Of a DNA stretch of 64,000 nt, positions 14,268 to 22,379 are shown piece after piece. The stretch is taken from NCBI GenBank assembly GCA_017415515.1, contig JAFQGI010000001.1, forward strand, positions 1 through 64,000, in the 5' to 3' direction. The DNA is from Clostridia bacterium (GTDB lineage Bacteria > Bacillota > Clostridia > Oscillospirales > Acutalibacteraceae). A program made the translations under genes and the position numbers. Positions within the stretch are counted from its first letter, which is position 1. Every line of letters starts with the position of its first letter. Under the pieces are notes generated by a model that saw nothing but the letters and a program-made list of their open reading frames with translations, was not told the DNA's origin and did not search any database.

Positions 14268-14963
14268 GTGTGGCGAAATCCCTTTCGACAACTGAATAAA
14301 AAGGATTGGTGGGTGTTGGCGGTGTCGCTGACGGTGGTGATGCTGTGCAACCTGTTGATTCCCTCTGCTGCATGGACAACGAAGATCGGTGTTGTGGTGG
14401 GGGCGGTGGCCTTGGTCTTTATGGCAAAGGGGGATGTGTGGGGACAGGTGCTGACGGTGGTGTTCAGTGTGCTGTACGGTGTCACCTCGTGGCAATTTCG
14501 CTATTACGGTGAAATGATCACCTATTTGGGCATGACTCTGCCTATGGCGTTGGCGGCGGTGTTTAGCTGGTTGCGCCATCCCTTTCAAGGGAATACGGCA
14601 CAGGTGGAGATCCACCGCTTGACCCGCCGTCAGCGGTGGGGGATGGTGTTGTGCTGTGTTCCGATAACGGCGGTGTTTGGCGTCCTTCTGTGGTGGTTGA
14701 ACACCCCTAATCTGCTGTTTAGCACCATTTCCGTGGCGACCAGCTTTTTAGCGGCGTATCTGACCTATTTTCGCAGCAGCTATTACGCCTTGGCGTATGC
14801 CGCCAATGACCTGGTGCTGATCGTTTTATGGGTGCTGGCGTCCGTGAAGGATATTTCCTTTACACCTATGATTGCGTGTTTTCTTGTGTTTCTACTAAAT
14901 GATTTGTATGCATTTTCCAGTTGGAATAAACGTGAAACGGAGCAACATACCTATACACATTGA
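14268..14963 (+). CDS. PnuC-family nicotinamide riboside/mononucleotide transporter
   Basis: This protein of about 231 residues has around seven hydrophobic helices. The late motifs YYALAYAANDLVLIVLW and FLLNDLYAFSSW match the PnuC family (vitamin uptake, facilitated diffusion coupled to phosphorylation), so the substrate is probably nicotinamide riboside, though PnuT/PnuX-type thiamine or riboflavin specificity cannot be excluded. AGGAGG at 14255-14260 is too close to the ATG at 14262 but well spaced for the in-frame GTG at 14268, which I prefer. No NadR-like kinase is adjacent. An isochorismatase-like (possible nicotinamidase) gene is at 41521. Confidence 0.82.
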   Translation: MWRNPFRQLNKKDWWVLAVSLTVVMLCNLLIPSAAWTTKIGVVVGAVALVFMAKGDVWGQVLTVVFSVLYGVTSWQFRYYGEMITYLGMTLPMALAAVFSWLRHPFQGNTAQVEIHRLTRRQRWGMVLCCVPITAVFGVLLWWLNTPNLLFSTISVATSFLAAYLTYFRSSYYALAYAANDLVLIVLWVLASVKDISFTPMIACFLVFLLNDLYAFSSWNKRETEQHTYTH

Positions 14964-14985
14964 AAAACACAAGTGAGGTATGGGT

Positions 14986-16329
14986 ATGAGCGAACCGAGA
15001 GGTACATTTAGCGGGAAATTGGGCTTTGTGCTGGCGGCCGCCGGTAGCGCGGTAGGGTTGGGCAATATTTGGCGATTCCCTTATCTGGCAGCTCGATATG
15101 GTGGCGGCATTTTCCTGCTGGTGTATTTGGCACTGGCGATAACCTTTGGCTTCGCATTGATGACCATGGAGATCGCCATCGGTCGGCGAACGGGATGTAG
15201 CGCCATCGGTGCTTTTCGTACTCTCCACCCCAAATATGCTTTTTTAGGAAAATTGGTGTCGGTGGTACCGTATTTTATTTTGCCCTACTATTGTGTGGTT
15301 GGCGGCTGGGTCATCAAATATTTCTTTTCCTCCTTCATCGGTGAGGTGGATAGGTTGGCACAGAGCACCTTTTTCGATGATTTTATTTCCGAAACAGGTC
15401 AGCCGCTGGCTTGGTTCTTTTTATTTTTAGGGTTGACGGCGCTAACGGTGCTGCTGGGAGTAGAAAAGGGCATCGAAAAGGTGAGTAAATGGATGATGCC
15501 TCTGTTGGTGGTACTCAATGTAGTGGTGGCGGTGTATGTGCTGTTTTTGCCCGGCGCAGGGGAGGGGCTTACGTATTATCTCAAGCCGGATTTTAGCCGC
15601 TTTTCCATTAATACGGTGCTGGCGGCGATGGGACAGCTTTTCTATTCCATGTCGCTTTCTATGGGGACTATGATCACCTTTGGTTCCTACATGAAAAAGG
15701 ATGTAAGCATTCACGCCTCTGTGCGACAGATAGAGTGGTTCGATACCGGCATCGCTTTTCTTTCGGGGTTGATGGTGGTGCCGGCGGTTTTCGCTGTGTC
15801 GGGGGTTCAGGGACTGGAAAGAGGATCGGGACTGATGTTTGTCACCTTGCCTCAGGTGTTTACGCAGATGGCGGGCGGAAAGGTGATTTGTGCCGTGTTT
15901 TTCCTGTTGGTCATGCTGGCGGCGCTCACCTCTTCTATCGCTATGATGGAAACGGCGGTGTCTGCCTTACAGGATCGTTTTCATTGGAGTCGAACGGCTA
16001 CTTGCCTGCTGGTGGTAGGGATTACAGTGGCGCTGGGTATTCCCTCCTCGCTGGGGAATGGTGTGTGGGAGACTGTCCGTCCTTTTGGCTTGTCGCTGAT
16101 GGATTTCTTCGATTTTGTGGGCAACAATGTTCTGATGCCGATTGTGGCGTTGCTCACCTGTTTGTTCGTGGGGTACGTGGTAGGACCGCGTGTGTTGATT
16201 GCCGAGGCACGGTTGCAAAAAAGGGAAGCTGTGCTATTTCGTACTGTTGTACGTTACGTTGCGCCCATATTTATTGTGCTGATTTTGGTAACCTCCTTTT
16301 TGGATGCGTTGAGCATCTCCACTTTTTGA
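14986..16329 (+). CDS. sodium-dependent neurotransmitter-symporter (NSS/SNF) family transporter
   Basis: This 447-residue polytopic protein (about 11-12 helices) of the NSS family is a Na+-coupled amino acid symporter like TnaT, MhsT or LeuT. The TM1 signature SAVGLGNIWRFPYLA with the unwound Gly region and NGGG-like GGGIFLLVY is clear, as is the TM6-equivalent FYSMSLSMGTMITFGSY. Substrate is likely a hydrophobic or aromatic amino acid. The ATG at 14986 is preferred to 14980 because GAGG at 14975-14978 is properly spaced only for the former. It follows pnuC by 22 bp and may be co-transcribed. Confidence 0.9.
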   Translation: MSEPRGTFSGKLGFVLAAAGSAVGLGNIWRFPYLAARYGGGIFLLVYLALAITFGFALMTMEIAIGRRTGCSAIGAFRTLHPKYAFLGKLVSVVPYFILPYYCVVGGWVIKYFFSSFIGEVDRLAQSTFFDDFISETGQPLAWFFLFLGLTALTVLLGVEKGIEKVSKWMMPLLVVLNVVVAVYVLFLPGAGEGLTYYLKPDFSRFSINTVLAAMGQLFYSMSLSMGTMITFGSYMKKDVSIHASVRQIEWFDTGIAFLSGLMVVPAVFAVSGVQGLERGSGLMFVTLPQVFTQMAGGKVICAVFFLLVMLAALTSSIAMMETAVSALQDRFHWSRTATCLLVVGITVALGIPSSLGNGVWETVRPFGLSLMDFFDFVGNNVLMPIVALLTCLFVGYVVGPRVLIAEARLQKREAVLFRTVVRYVAPIFIVLILVTSFLDALSISTF

Positions 16330-16333
16330 TCGA

Positions 16334-16360
16334 AAGACCGAGCGTTGGCTCGGTCTTTTT
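16334..16360 (+). terminator. intrinsic terminator
   Basis: AAGACCGAGC/GCTCGGTCTT hairpin with T-run. Confidence 0.88.
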
Positions 16361-16422
16361 CTTGCAACAAAGAGGAAATTGTGATATAGTGAAAAGGCAA
16401 TCTAACGGAAAGAAGGATGGGT

Positions 16423-17727
16423 ATGTCACACACGACCAATAAATCGCGTTTTTGGTTAGCCCTGGTGGTCTTTGGCCTGACCGGTCAGGTAGCCTGGGTG
16501 GTTGAAAATATGTACTTCAACGTCTTTATTTATAAGATGTTCAATGCTTCCGCTTCCCAAATTTCCGCTATGGTGTCGGCCAGTGCGGTGGCGGCTACCT
16601 TGACCACCGTGCTGATTGGTGCGCTGTCAGATAAAATCGGGCGGCGTAAAGTGTTTATTTGCGTAGGATACATCCTGTGGGGCCTGTCCATTGCCGCTTT
16701 CTCGTTGGTGCGGGTGGACCTGCTCAGCGGATGGTTCCCCGCCTTGTCTGCGACGGCGGTGGGTGTGACCGTCACCATCATCCTCGATTGTGTGATGACC
16801 TTTTTCGGCTCCTCCGCCAACGATGCCTGCTTTAATGCGTGGTTGACCGACTCCACCGATCACACCAACCGCGGTGCGGCGGAGGGCATTAACGCCATGA
16901 TGCCGCTGGTGGCCATTTTGGCGGTGTTTGGCGGTTTTATGGGTTTTGATTTGGATAAGGCTTCTTCCTGGACCGCCATCTTCCTCATCATCGGCGGTGC
17001 GGTGGTGCTCATCGGTCTGCTGGGCTTGTTTCTCATCAAAGATACGGCGGTGAAGATCCCGGAAAACGGACGTTATTTTGCCAATATCGTCTACGGTTTT
17101 CGCCCCTCGGTGATGGGGCAGAACAAGGTGCTGTATGCCACTCTGATCGCTTTTGCGGTGTTTGGCATCTCCATTCAGATTTTTATGCCGTATCTCATTC
17201 TATACTATCAAGTGTCCTTGCAGATGACGGATTACGTGCTGATCATGGCGCCGGCGATCCTGCTGGCCTCTGTTGCCACGGCGTTTTACGGCCGATTGTA
17301 TGACCGTGTTGGTTTTGCCCGCTCGGTGGTTCCCGCGCTGGGCTTGCTGCTGGTCGGTTACGCCGTGCTGTATATTACCCGCACCACCGTCCCTGTCTTC
17401 ATCGGCTCGCTGCTGATGATGACCGGCTATCTGGCGGGTATGGCGGTGTTCGGGGCGATGATCCGCGACTATACGCCGGAGAACAAGGCGGGTATGTTCC
17501 AAGGCTTGCGCATTGTGGCGCAGGTGCTGATTCCCGGCATCATCGGCCCCGCTATCGGCGCGGCCGTGCTGAAAAACGCGGATAAGATCGTCAATGACGA
17601 CGGCACCACCTCCTTTATCCCCAACGTGAACATCTTTTTGGCCGCCGCCGTGGTGGCGATCGTGGTGTTTGCCGCGTTGATTCCCATCCTCAAATTGAAG
17701 AAAGGGGAGAGTGCTCGTGAAGATTGA
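16423..17727 (+). CDS. MFS transporter
   Basis: This 434-residue protein of about 12 helices has major-facilitator loops: GALSDKIGRRKVFI (the A-motif between TM2 and TM3) and a repeat-like YGRLYDRVG in the second half. Its long N-half with VVENMYFNVFIYKMFNASASQISAM resembles glycoside/sugar MFS carriers of Clostridia. The ATG at 16423 is spaced 6 nt from AAGG; ATG 16417 is too close. A TTGCAA/TATAGT pair upstream (about 16364-16390) may be the promoter. The stop overlaps the start of a GH2 gene by 11 bp, which argues that it imports the glycoside this enzyme cleaves. Confidence 0.85.
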   Translation: MSHTTNKSRFWLALVVFGLTGQVAWVVENMYFNVFIYKMFNASASQISAMVSASAVAATLTTVLIGALSDKIGRRKVFICVGYILWGLSIAAFSLVRVDLLSGWFPALSATAVGVTVTIILDCVMTFFGSSANDACFNAWLTDSTDHTNRGAAEGINAMMPLVAILAVFGGFMGFDLDKASSWTAIFLIIGGAVVLIGLLGLFLIKDTAVKIPENGRYFANIVYGFRPSVMGQNKVLYATLIAFAVFGISIQIFMPYLILYYQVSLQMTDYVLIMAPAILLASVATAFYGRLYDRVGFARSVVPALGLLLVGYAVLYITRTTVPVFIGSLLMMTGYLAGMAVFGAMIRDYTPENKAGMFQGLRIVAQVLIPGIIGPAIGAAVLKNADKIVNDDGTTSFIPNVNIFLAAAVVAIVVFAALIPILKLKKGESARED

Positions 17728-19447
17728 CACGGTGGATTTATTTACCCCATCCGGTGAGCGGTTGGCGGCGGATCACGACCGCATTCCCTGGGACGTGTAC
17801 CCTCGCCCCCAACTGCGCAGAGATTCTTATCTGTGCCTCAACGGTTGGTGGGATTTCACCATCACCGCCGATGGCGATTCTTTTCCTGTGACCTATGACA
17901 AGCAAATTCGTGTGCCTTACTGCCCTGAAAGTTTGTTGTCGGGTGTACATGAGGTGCCACCAAAAGGGAGTTATCTATTCTATCGCCGCACCTTTTCTTT
18001 GCCCGATGGTTTTCAAAAAGACCGCGTTATCCTGCATATCGGTGCGGCGGACCAGTCGACGGGCGTATGGGTTAACGGTACTGTCGTGGGCGGACACGTC
18101 GGTGGTTATGATCCAATCTCCTTGGACATCATGGAATACGTGAAAGAAGAGAATACGTTGGTGATTCGCGTCACCGATGATTTGGATACCGCTGTTTTGC
18201 CCTACGGCAAACAAAAATATAAGCGTGGCGGTATGTGGTATACCCCCGTCAGCGGCATTTGGCAGACGGTATGGCTGGAAAGTGTGCCTGAGGAGTATGT
18301 GTGCGCCTTGGAGGTCGATACAGACGATACCGGCGCTACCATCCACGCTCACGGCGTCATCGATGGCACCGTGTCTGTCACGACACCCGATGGCGTGGTA
18401 GAGTGTGCGTTGCAGGACGGCGTGGCACGGGTGGATTTGCCCTCGCCTCGCTTGTGGTGTCCCGAAGACCCCTATTTGTACGAGTATACCGTCACTACTG
18501 CTACCGATCAGGTGCAGTCCTATTTTGCCATCCGCACTTTGGATACCCGTGTGGTGGAGGGGGTTCCCCGCCTGTGCCTCAACGGCAAGCCGGTCTTCTT
18601 CCACGCCGTCTTGGATCAAGGCTATTGGAGCGACGGTTTGTTCACGCCGCCCTTGCCCACCTGCTATGCGTGGGACGTGGAAAAGATGCAAGCTTTGGGC
18701 TTTAACACTCTACGCAAGCACATCAAAGTGGAGGCGGAGCAATTCTATTACGATTGTGACCGCCTGGGTATGCTGGTGTGGCAGGATATGGTGAACAATG
18801 GCGAGTATTCCTTCTGGCGGGATACCGCTTTGCCCACGATTGGTATCAAGAAACGGAATGACAAGAAATTGCATCCAAATCAACACGCTCGCCGCGCTTT
18901 TGAAGAAGCCATGGAAAAGACGGTAAAGCATCTGAAAAACCATCCTTGCGTGGTGGGCTGGACCATCTTCAACGAGGGGTGGGGACAGTTTGACAGCCAG
19001 CGGATGTATGAACGGCTGAAAGAGCTGGATAGCACCCGCTTTATTGATACCGCCTCGGGTTGGTTTAAGGGTGCCGACAGCGACGTCATCAGCGAACATG
19101 TGTACTTCAAGCCCTTCCGCTTCAAAGCGGGGGATAAACCGGTGTTTTTGTCTGAGTTCGGCGGCTATTCCTATAAGCCGGAGGGTCACGTGTTTAACAC
19201 GGAGAAAACCTATGGTTACCGCCTGTTCCATGAACAGAGCGCCTATATGGACGCGGTGGAGAATTTGTACCGCAAAGAGATTATCCCTGCGGTTTCCAAA
19301 GGCTTGTGCGGTGCGGTGTATACCCAGCTGTCGGACGTAGAGGACGAAACCAACGGTCTGTACAGCTATGACCGTCGGGTGTGCAAGGTAGACGAAGCGC
19401 GAATGTGTGCCTTGGCAGAAGAATTGAAAGGGGAGATCAGCCGATGA
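17717..19447 (+). CDS. GH2 family beta-glycosidase, cytoplasmic
   Basis: This 576-residue family 2 glycoside hydrolase has an N-terminal sugar-binding jelly roll (about 20-175, with LNGWWDFTI, YRRTF, VWVNGTVVGGH). A short immunoglobulin-like domain follows (about 185-270), then the TIM barrel. The catalytic acid/base is Glu420 (FNEGWGQ) and the nucleophile is Glu480 (SEFGGYS). Family members are beta-galactosidases, glucuronidases or mannosidases; specificity is not evident. There is no signal peptide, so it acts inside on sugar delivered by the overlapping MFS gene. The GTG at 17717 is preferred to GTG 17711 because GGGGAG is properly spaced for it. A LOG-family gene overlaps its stop. Confidence 0.9.
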   Translation: MKIDTVDLFTPSGERLAADHDRIPWDVYPRPQLRRDSYLCLNGWWDFTITADGDSFPVTYDKQIRVPYCPESLLSGVHEVPPKGSYLFYRRTFSLPDGFQKDRVILHIGAADQSTGVWVNGTVVGGHVGGYDPISLDIMEYVKEENTLVIRVTDDLDTAVLPYGKQKYKRGGMWYTPVSGIWQTVWLESVPEEYVCALEVDTDDTGATIHAHGVIDGTVSVTTPDGVVECALQDGVARVDLPSPRLWCPEDPYLYEYTVTTATDQVQSYFAIRTLDTRVVEGVPRLCLNGKPVFFHAVLDQGYWSDGLFTPPLPTCYAWDVEKMQALGFNTLRKHIKVEAEQFYYDCDRLGMLVWQDMVNNGEYSFWRDTALPTIGIKKRNDKKLHPNQHARRAFEEAMEKTVKHLKNHPCVVGWTIFNEGWGQFDSQRMYERLKELDSTRFIDTASGWFKGADSDVISEHVYFKPFRFKAGDKPVFLSEFGGYSYKPEGHVFNTEKTYGYRLFHEQSAYMDAVENLYRKEIIPAVSKGLCGAVYTQLSDVEDETNGLYSYDRRVCKVDEARMCALAEELKGEISR

Positions 19448-20016
19448 ACGTGTGTCTGTACGGTGCGTCCAGCAACGAGATCGATGCCAAATATATGGTC
19501 GCCACCGAAGCGCTGGGCGAAGCCTTGGCGCTGGCCGGCCACGGGATGGTGTATGGAGCCGGCGGCTGTGGCCTGATGGGTGCCGCCGCACGGGGGATGA
19601 CCCGCCGCGGTGGGCACATCGTAGGTGTGGTGCCCGAATTTCTGAAAGTGGACGGGATCCTCTACGATCGTTGTGATGAGATGGTCTATACCAAAACCAT
19701 GCGTGAGCGTAAGCAGGTGATGGAGGAGCGTTCGGATGCCTTTATCGTCACCCCGGGTGGTATCGGCACCTATGAGGAGTTTTTTGAGATCTACACGCTG
19801 AAACAGTTGGGAAGGCACCAAAAGCCTATCGTGCTGTATAACATTGACGGCTTTTTCAACCGCTTATGGGATATTCTCGAAGGTTTGGTAGAGGATGGCT
19901 TTATGCGGGAGACGTGCCTGTCTTTGCTGACCATAGCTTCTACCCCTGACGAGGTGCTGGCACAGTTGGACACCGCATCCAAGGCGGTGGAGATCACGGA
20001 AACCAAATACGTATAA
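19444..20016 (+). CDS. LOG-family protein (cytokinin-activating-like phosphoribohydrolase)
   Basis: This 190-residue Rossmann-like protein of the LOG/TIGR00730 family hydrolyses nucleoside 5'-monophosphates such as AMP to base plus ribose-5-P. Signatures are GAGGCGLMGAAARG, the R-x-x-x-x-M segment MRERKQVMEERSDAFI, and PGGIGTYEEFFEIYTLKQLG (PGGxGTxxE). The ATG overlaps the GH2 stop (ATGA). The physical link to the MFS-GH2 pair looks like operon packing rather than a pathway connection. Confidence 0.9.
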   Translation: MNVCLYGASSNEIDAKYMVATEALGEALALAGHGMVYGAGGCGLMGAAARGMTRRGGHIVGVVPEFLKVDGILYDRCDEMVYTKTMRERKQVMEERSDAFIVTPGGIGTYEEFFEIYTLKQLGRHQKPIVLYNIDGFFNRLWDILEGLVEDGFMRETCLSLLTIASTPDEVLAQLDTASKAVEITETKYV

Positions 20017-20020
20017 CCGA

Positions 20021-20049
20021 AAAGCCGTCGCTTGGGCAACGGCTTTTTT
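20021..20049 (+). terminator. intrinsic terminator
   Basis: AAAGCCGT/ACGGCTTT hairpin and T-run after the LOG gene. The rest up to 20145 shows no recognisable gene. Confidence 0.85.
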
Positions 20050-20145
20050 GCTGCCAAAACACACCATCGCATGAACGCGTTTTTTAGCACATATTTGTTG
20101 GTCGTTGCCGCACAATAGAGGTGAATTGATGTGAGGTGACTTTCA

Positions 20146-21054
20146 ATGAAAAAAAGATGGTTTTGGATGGTAGCGATAGTCGTGGTTGCGATAGGTGTTG
20201 GGGTTTGGGTAAGTGCTCCCGACACGCCGCCCGTGGTGAAGACAACGGTGCTGACACCCTCTTTGGTGGAACAAACGGTGTCCTGCAACGGCGTGGTGGA
20301 GGCAGCGGACGGCGTGGGTGTATTTGCACCTGTCAGCTGCTACATTCAGGAGATCCGCGTTACGGCGGGGCAGCGAGTGAAGAAAGGGGACGTGTTGGCG
20401 GTGGTGGATAAAGATGCCACCTATGCGGAAACAGGAGACGTTCCCACACAAGTGCTGCTGGCCGGTATGGACGAAGCGCTGACCGCACCGGATGACGGCA
20501 TAGTGGTGGAGGTCTCCGCAGAGGTGGGGAAAATGCTGCCGTTCGGCACACCTTGCGCTTTGTTGGTTCGACCTTGCGACCTGCGGGTTCACGTTGCCAT
20601 CCGTGAAAAGGATCTGCGGGTGTTGAAAGAAGGAATGCGGGTGCGTATCAGCGGCGACGGCTTGGAGCAAGCAGCGTATGATGGAGTTTTATCGGAGATA
20701 GCATATACCGCCACAACGGGAAGCTCTGCTACGATAGTGGCGGGGGTGGTCACCCCCGATGAAGGGGTGGCGGACGATTCTTTCCGGTTGGGGTTGTCGG
20801 CGAAAGCGACGGTGATCACCTCGGTAACCGAGGCGGGGTATTTGGTGCCCTACGAGGCGGTGTTGGCGGATGAGGAAGGATCGTATATTTATGTGTTGGA
20901 AAATGGGGTTGCACGCCTGAAACGAGTGGAGGAAGCGATACAAGTTTCACAAGGGTTATTGCTGGCCGACAGCGATTTCGCGGGCGTGTCGATTGTTTTG
21001 GAGCCGGAGAAAGTGGCGGGGGACGGCGCCACGGTTATGGAGGCGGCATCGTGA
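20146..21054 (+). CDS. HlyD/MacA-type membrane fusion protein
   Basis: This 302-residue adaptor has one N-terminal membrane anchor (about 5-24) and then a split biotinyl-lipoyl-like domain (GVGVFAPVSCYIQEIRVTAGQRVKKGDVLAVVD and TAPDDGIVVEVSAEVGKMLPFGTP). A beta-barrel region (LRVHVAIREKDLRVLKEGMRVRI) follows, then a membrane-proximal domain (YLVPYEAVLADEEGSYIYVLENG). The helical hairpin is very short (about 10 residues), as expected for Gram-positive adaptors that need not reach an outer membrane. It overlaps the next gene, a MacB-type permease, by GTGA. No ATPase gene is nearby. Confidence 0.85.
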   Translation: MKKRWFWMVAIVVVAIGVGVWVSAPDTPPVVKTTVLTPSLVEQTVSCNGVVEAADGVGVFAPVSCYIQEIRVTAGQRVKKGDVLAVVDKDATYAETGDVPTQVLLAGMDEALTAPDDGIVVEVSAEVGKMLPFGTPCALLVRPCDLRVHVAIREKDLRVLKEGMRVRISGDGLEQAAYDGVLSEIAYTATTGSSATIVAGVVTPDEGVADDSFRLGLSAKATVITSVTEAGYLVPYEAVLADEEGSYIYVLENGVARLKRVEEAIQVSQGLLLADSDFAGVSIVLEPEKVAGDGATVMEAAS

Positions 21055-22223
21055 GCGGCGTTTGGCGTAGTGCATGGATGGCGTTAGGGAGAAAGCGTCT
21101 GCGCACCTTGCTGACGATTAGCAGCATTGCCATCGGCACCGCTATGGTAGTGTTGGTCATTTGCATTGGCGGTGTGGGCACCCAAGCCATCCATAACGAA
21201 TTGGAGAGTATGGGAATTGATGGCTTATCGGTGAGTTCTGCCGATGGACTTACCGTATCCGCGTTGGCCTCGATTCGTTGCCTTTCTGCGGTGAGACAGG
21301 CGATGCCGCTATCCTTGCAGTTTGCGGCGGCGGCGGTGGGAAACGTGGAATATTCCGTTGTGGGATGCGGCATCGACTCCGGTGCGGATCAGGTGATTTC
21401 CTTGCAGCTTCTCCACGGGCGTATGCTATCCTCCCAGGATGTCGCCGCACAGACCTCGGTGTGTGTGGTGGACGAGGCGCTGGCAAAGGAGGCGTTTGGC
21501 CGCACCAATGTGGTGGGTCAAAATCTAACGCTGTATTATGAGGACGGTACGTTGGAAACCACCGTGGTGGGGGTGTCCGCCACGGGAAGCAGCCTGTTGC
21601 AAAACGTCACGTCTTTGATTCCTTATATGGTGTACGTGCCTTACACGACCCAGCAAAGCGTAACGGGAGTGTATTCTTTCGATCAAATCGCGGTTCGTTT
21701 GCGTGAAGGGCAAGAAGCGACCGCTGCGGAGGCTGCCATTCTGCGTGCGTTAGAGCGCACCGGAGAAGAATACGGTGATCTCAACACCGAGGATTTGGCC
21801 ACCCAGCGTGCCAGGTTGGATTCCATGGCAAATATCCTATCGTTGATTTTGACGGCGATCGGTGGTGTTTCTTTGCTGGTGTCGGGATTCGGCATTTTAA
21901 CGGTGATGCTTTCCTCGGTCAATGAGCGTACCAGAGAAATCGGCATCAAAAAAGCCATCGGCGCCACCCGAGTGCGTATCATGGCGGAGTTTTTGGCAGG
22001 GGCTTTTTTGATGAGTTTTTGCGGTGCTTTGGTGGGCTTTTTGGTGGGATGCGGTGTCATCGGGGTCGGTTGTATGCTTTTCGGGCTTTCTCCGGTGTTC
22101 CCCATCATACGCTTGCTGGCGGTGTTTGCCCTCACACTGGTGCTGGGGACAGCTTTTGGAGCCTATCCCGCTTATCAAGCAGCGAGCCTGCGCCCGGTGG
22201 AAGCGTTGCGGTACGAGGGATAG
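21051..22223 (+). CDS. MacB/FtsX-type ABC transporter permease
   Basis: This 390-residue permease has the type VII architecture: an N-terminal helix (about 16-40 after RKRLRTLLTISSIAIGTAM), a large extracellular domain (MacB-PCD-like, about 45-255), and three C-terminal helices with the FtsX motif NERTREIGIKKAIGATRVRIM. It ends YPAYQAASLRPVEALRYE, the canonical MacB end. Starts at GTG overlapping the adaptor stop. The usual LolD/MacB ATPase is absent on either side (murA follows, a LOG gene precedes), so it must borrow an ATPase encoded elsewhere or be an incomplete system. Confidence 0.88.
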   Translation: MSGVWRSAWMALGRKRLRTLLTISSIAIGTAMVVLVICIGGVGTQAIHNELESMGIDGLSVSSADGLTVSALASIRCLSAVRQAMPLSLQFAAAAVGNVEYSVVGCGIDSGADQVISLQLLHGRMLSSQDVAAQTSVCVVDEALAKEAFGRTNVVGQNLTLYYEDGTLETTVVGVSATGSSLLQNVTSLIPYMVYVPYTTQQSVTGVYSFDQIAVRLREGQEATAAEAAILRALERTGEEYGDLNTEDLATQRARLDSMANILSLILTAIGGVSLLVSGFGILTVMLSSVNERTREIGIKKAIGATRVRIMAEFLAGAFLMSFCGALVGFLVGCGVIGVGCMLFGLSPVFPIIRLLAVFALTLVLGTAFGAYPAYQAASLRPVEALRYEG

Positions 22224-22251
22224 AAAAACTCCCTCCATTTTGTAAAACTGT

Positions 22252-22281
22252 ATTTACTTTTGACAGTAAATGTGATATAAT
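22252..22281 (+). promoter_or_regulatory. murA promoter with embedded palindrome
   Basis: TTTACT (22253-22258), 17 bp, TATAAT (22276-22281). ATTTAC (22252-22257) and GTAAAT (22266-22271) form a perfect 6-bp dyad with an 8-bp centre lying over the -35 and spacer, an operator-like arrangement. About 90 nt of leader follow. Confidence 0.6.
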
Positions 22282-22379
22282 GCGTTGGGCGAATCGTGGC
22301 GATGTCCTTTTCGCTCTGTGCTTTGCGTTTTATGTCAGCCCTTTTGCTGTAACAATTTGCTGTCAGGGGTGTTTTTATA

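Noticed and set aside
14244..14268. NAD+ or thiamine riboswitch before the PnuC-like gene
   Set aside because: The gap after the ppa terminator is about 20 nt; no structured leader can fit.
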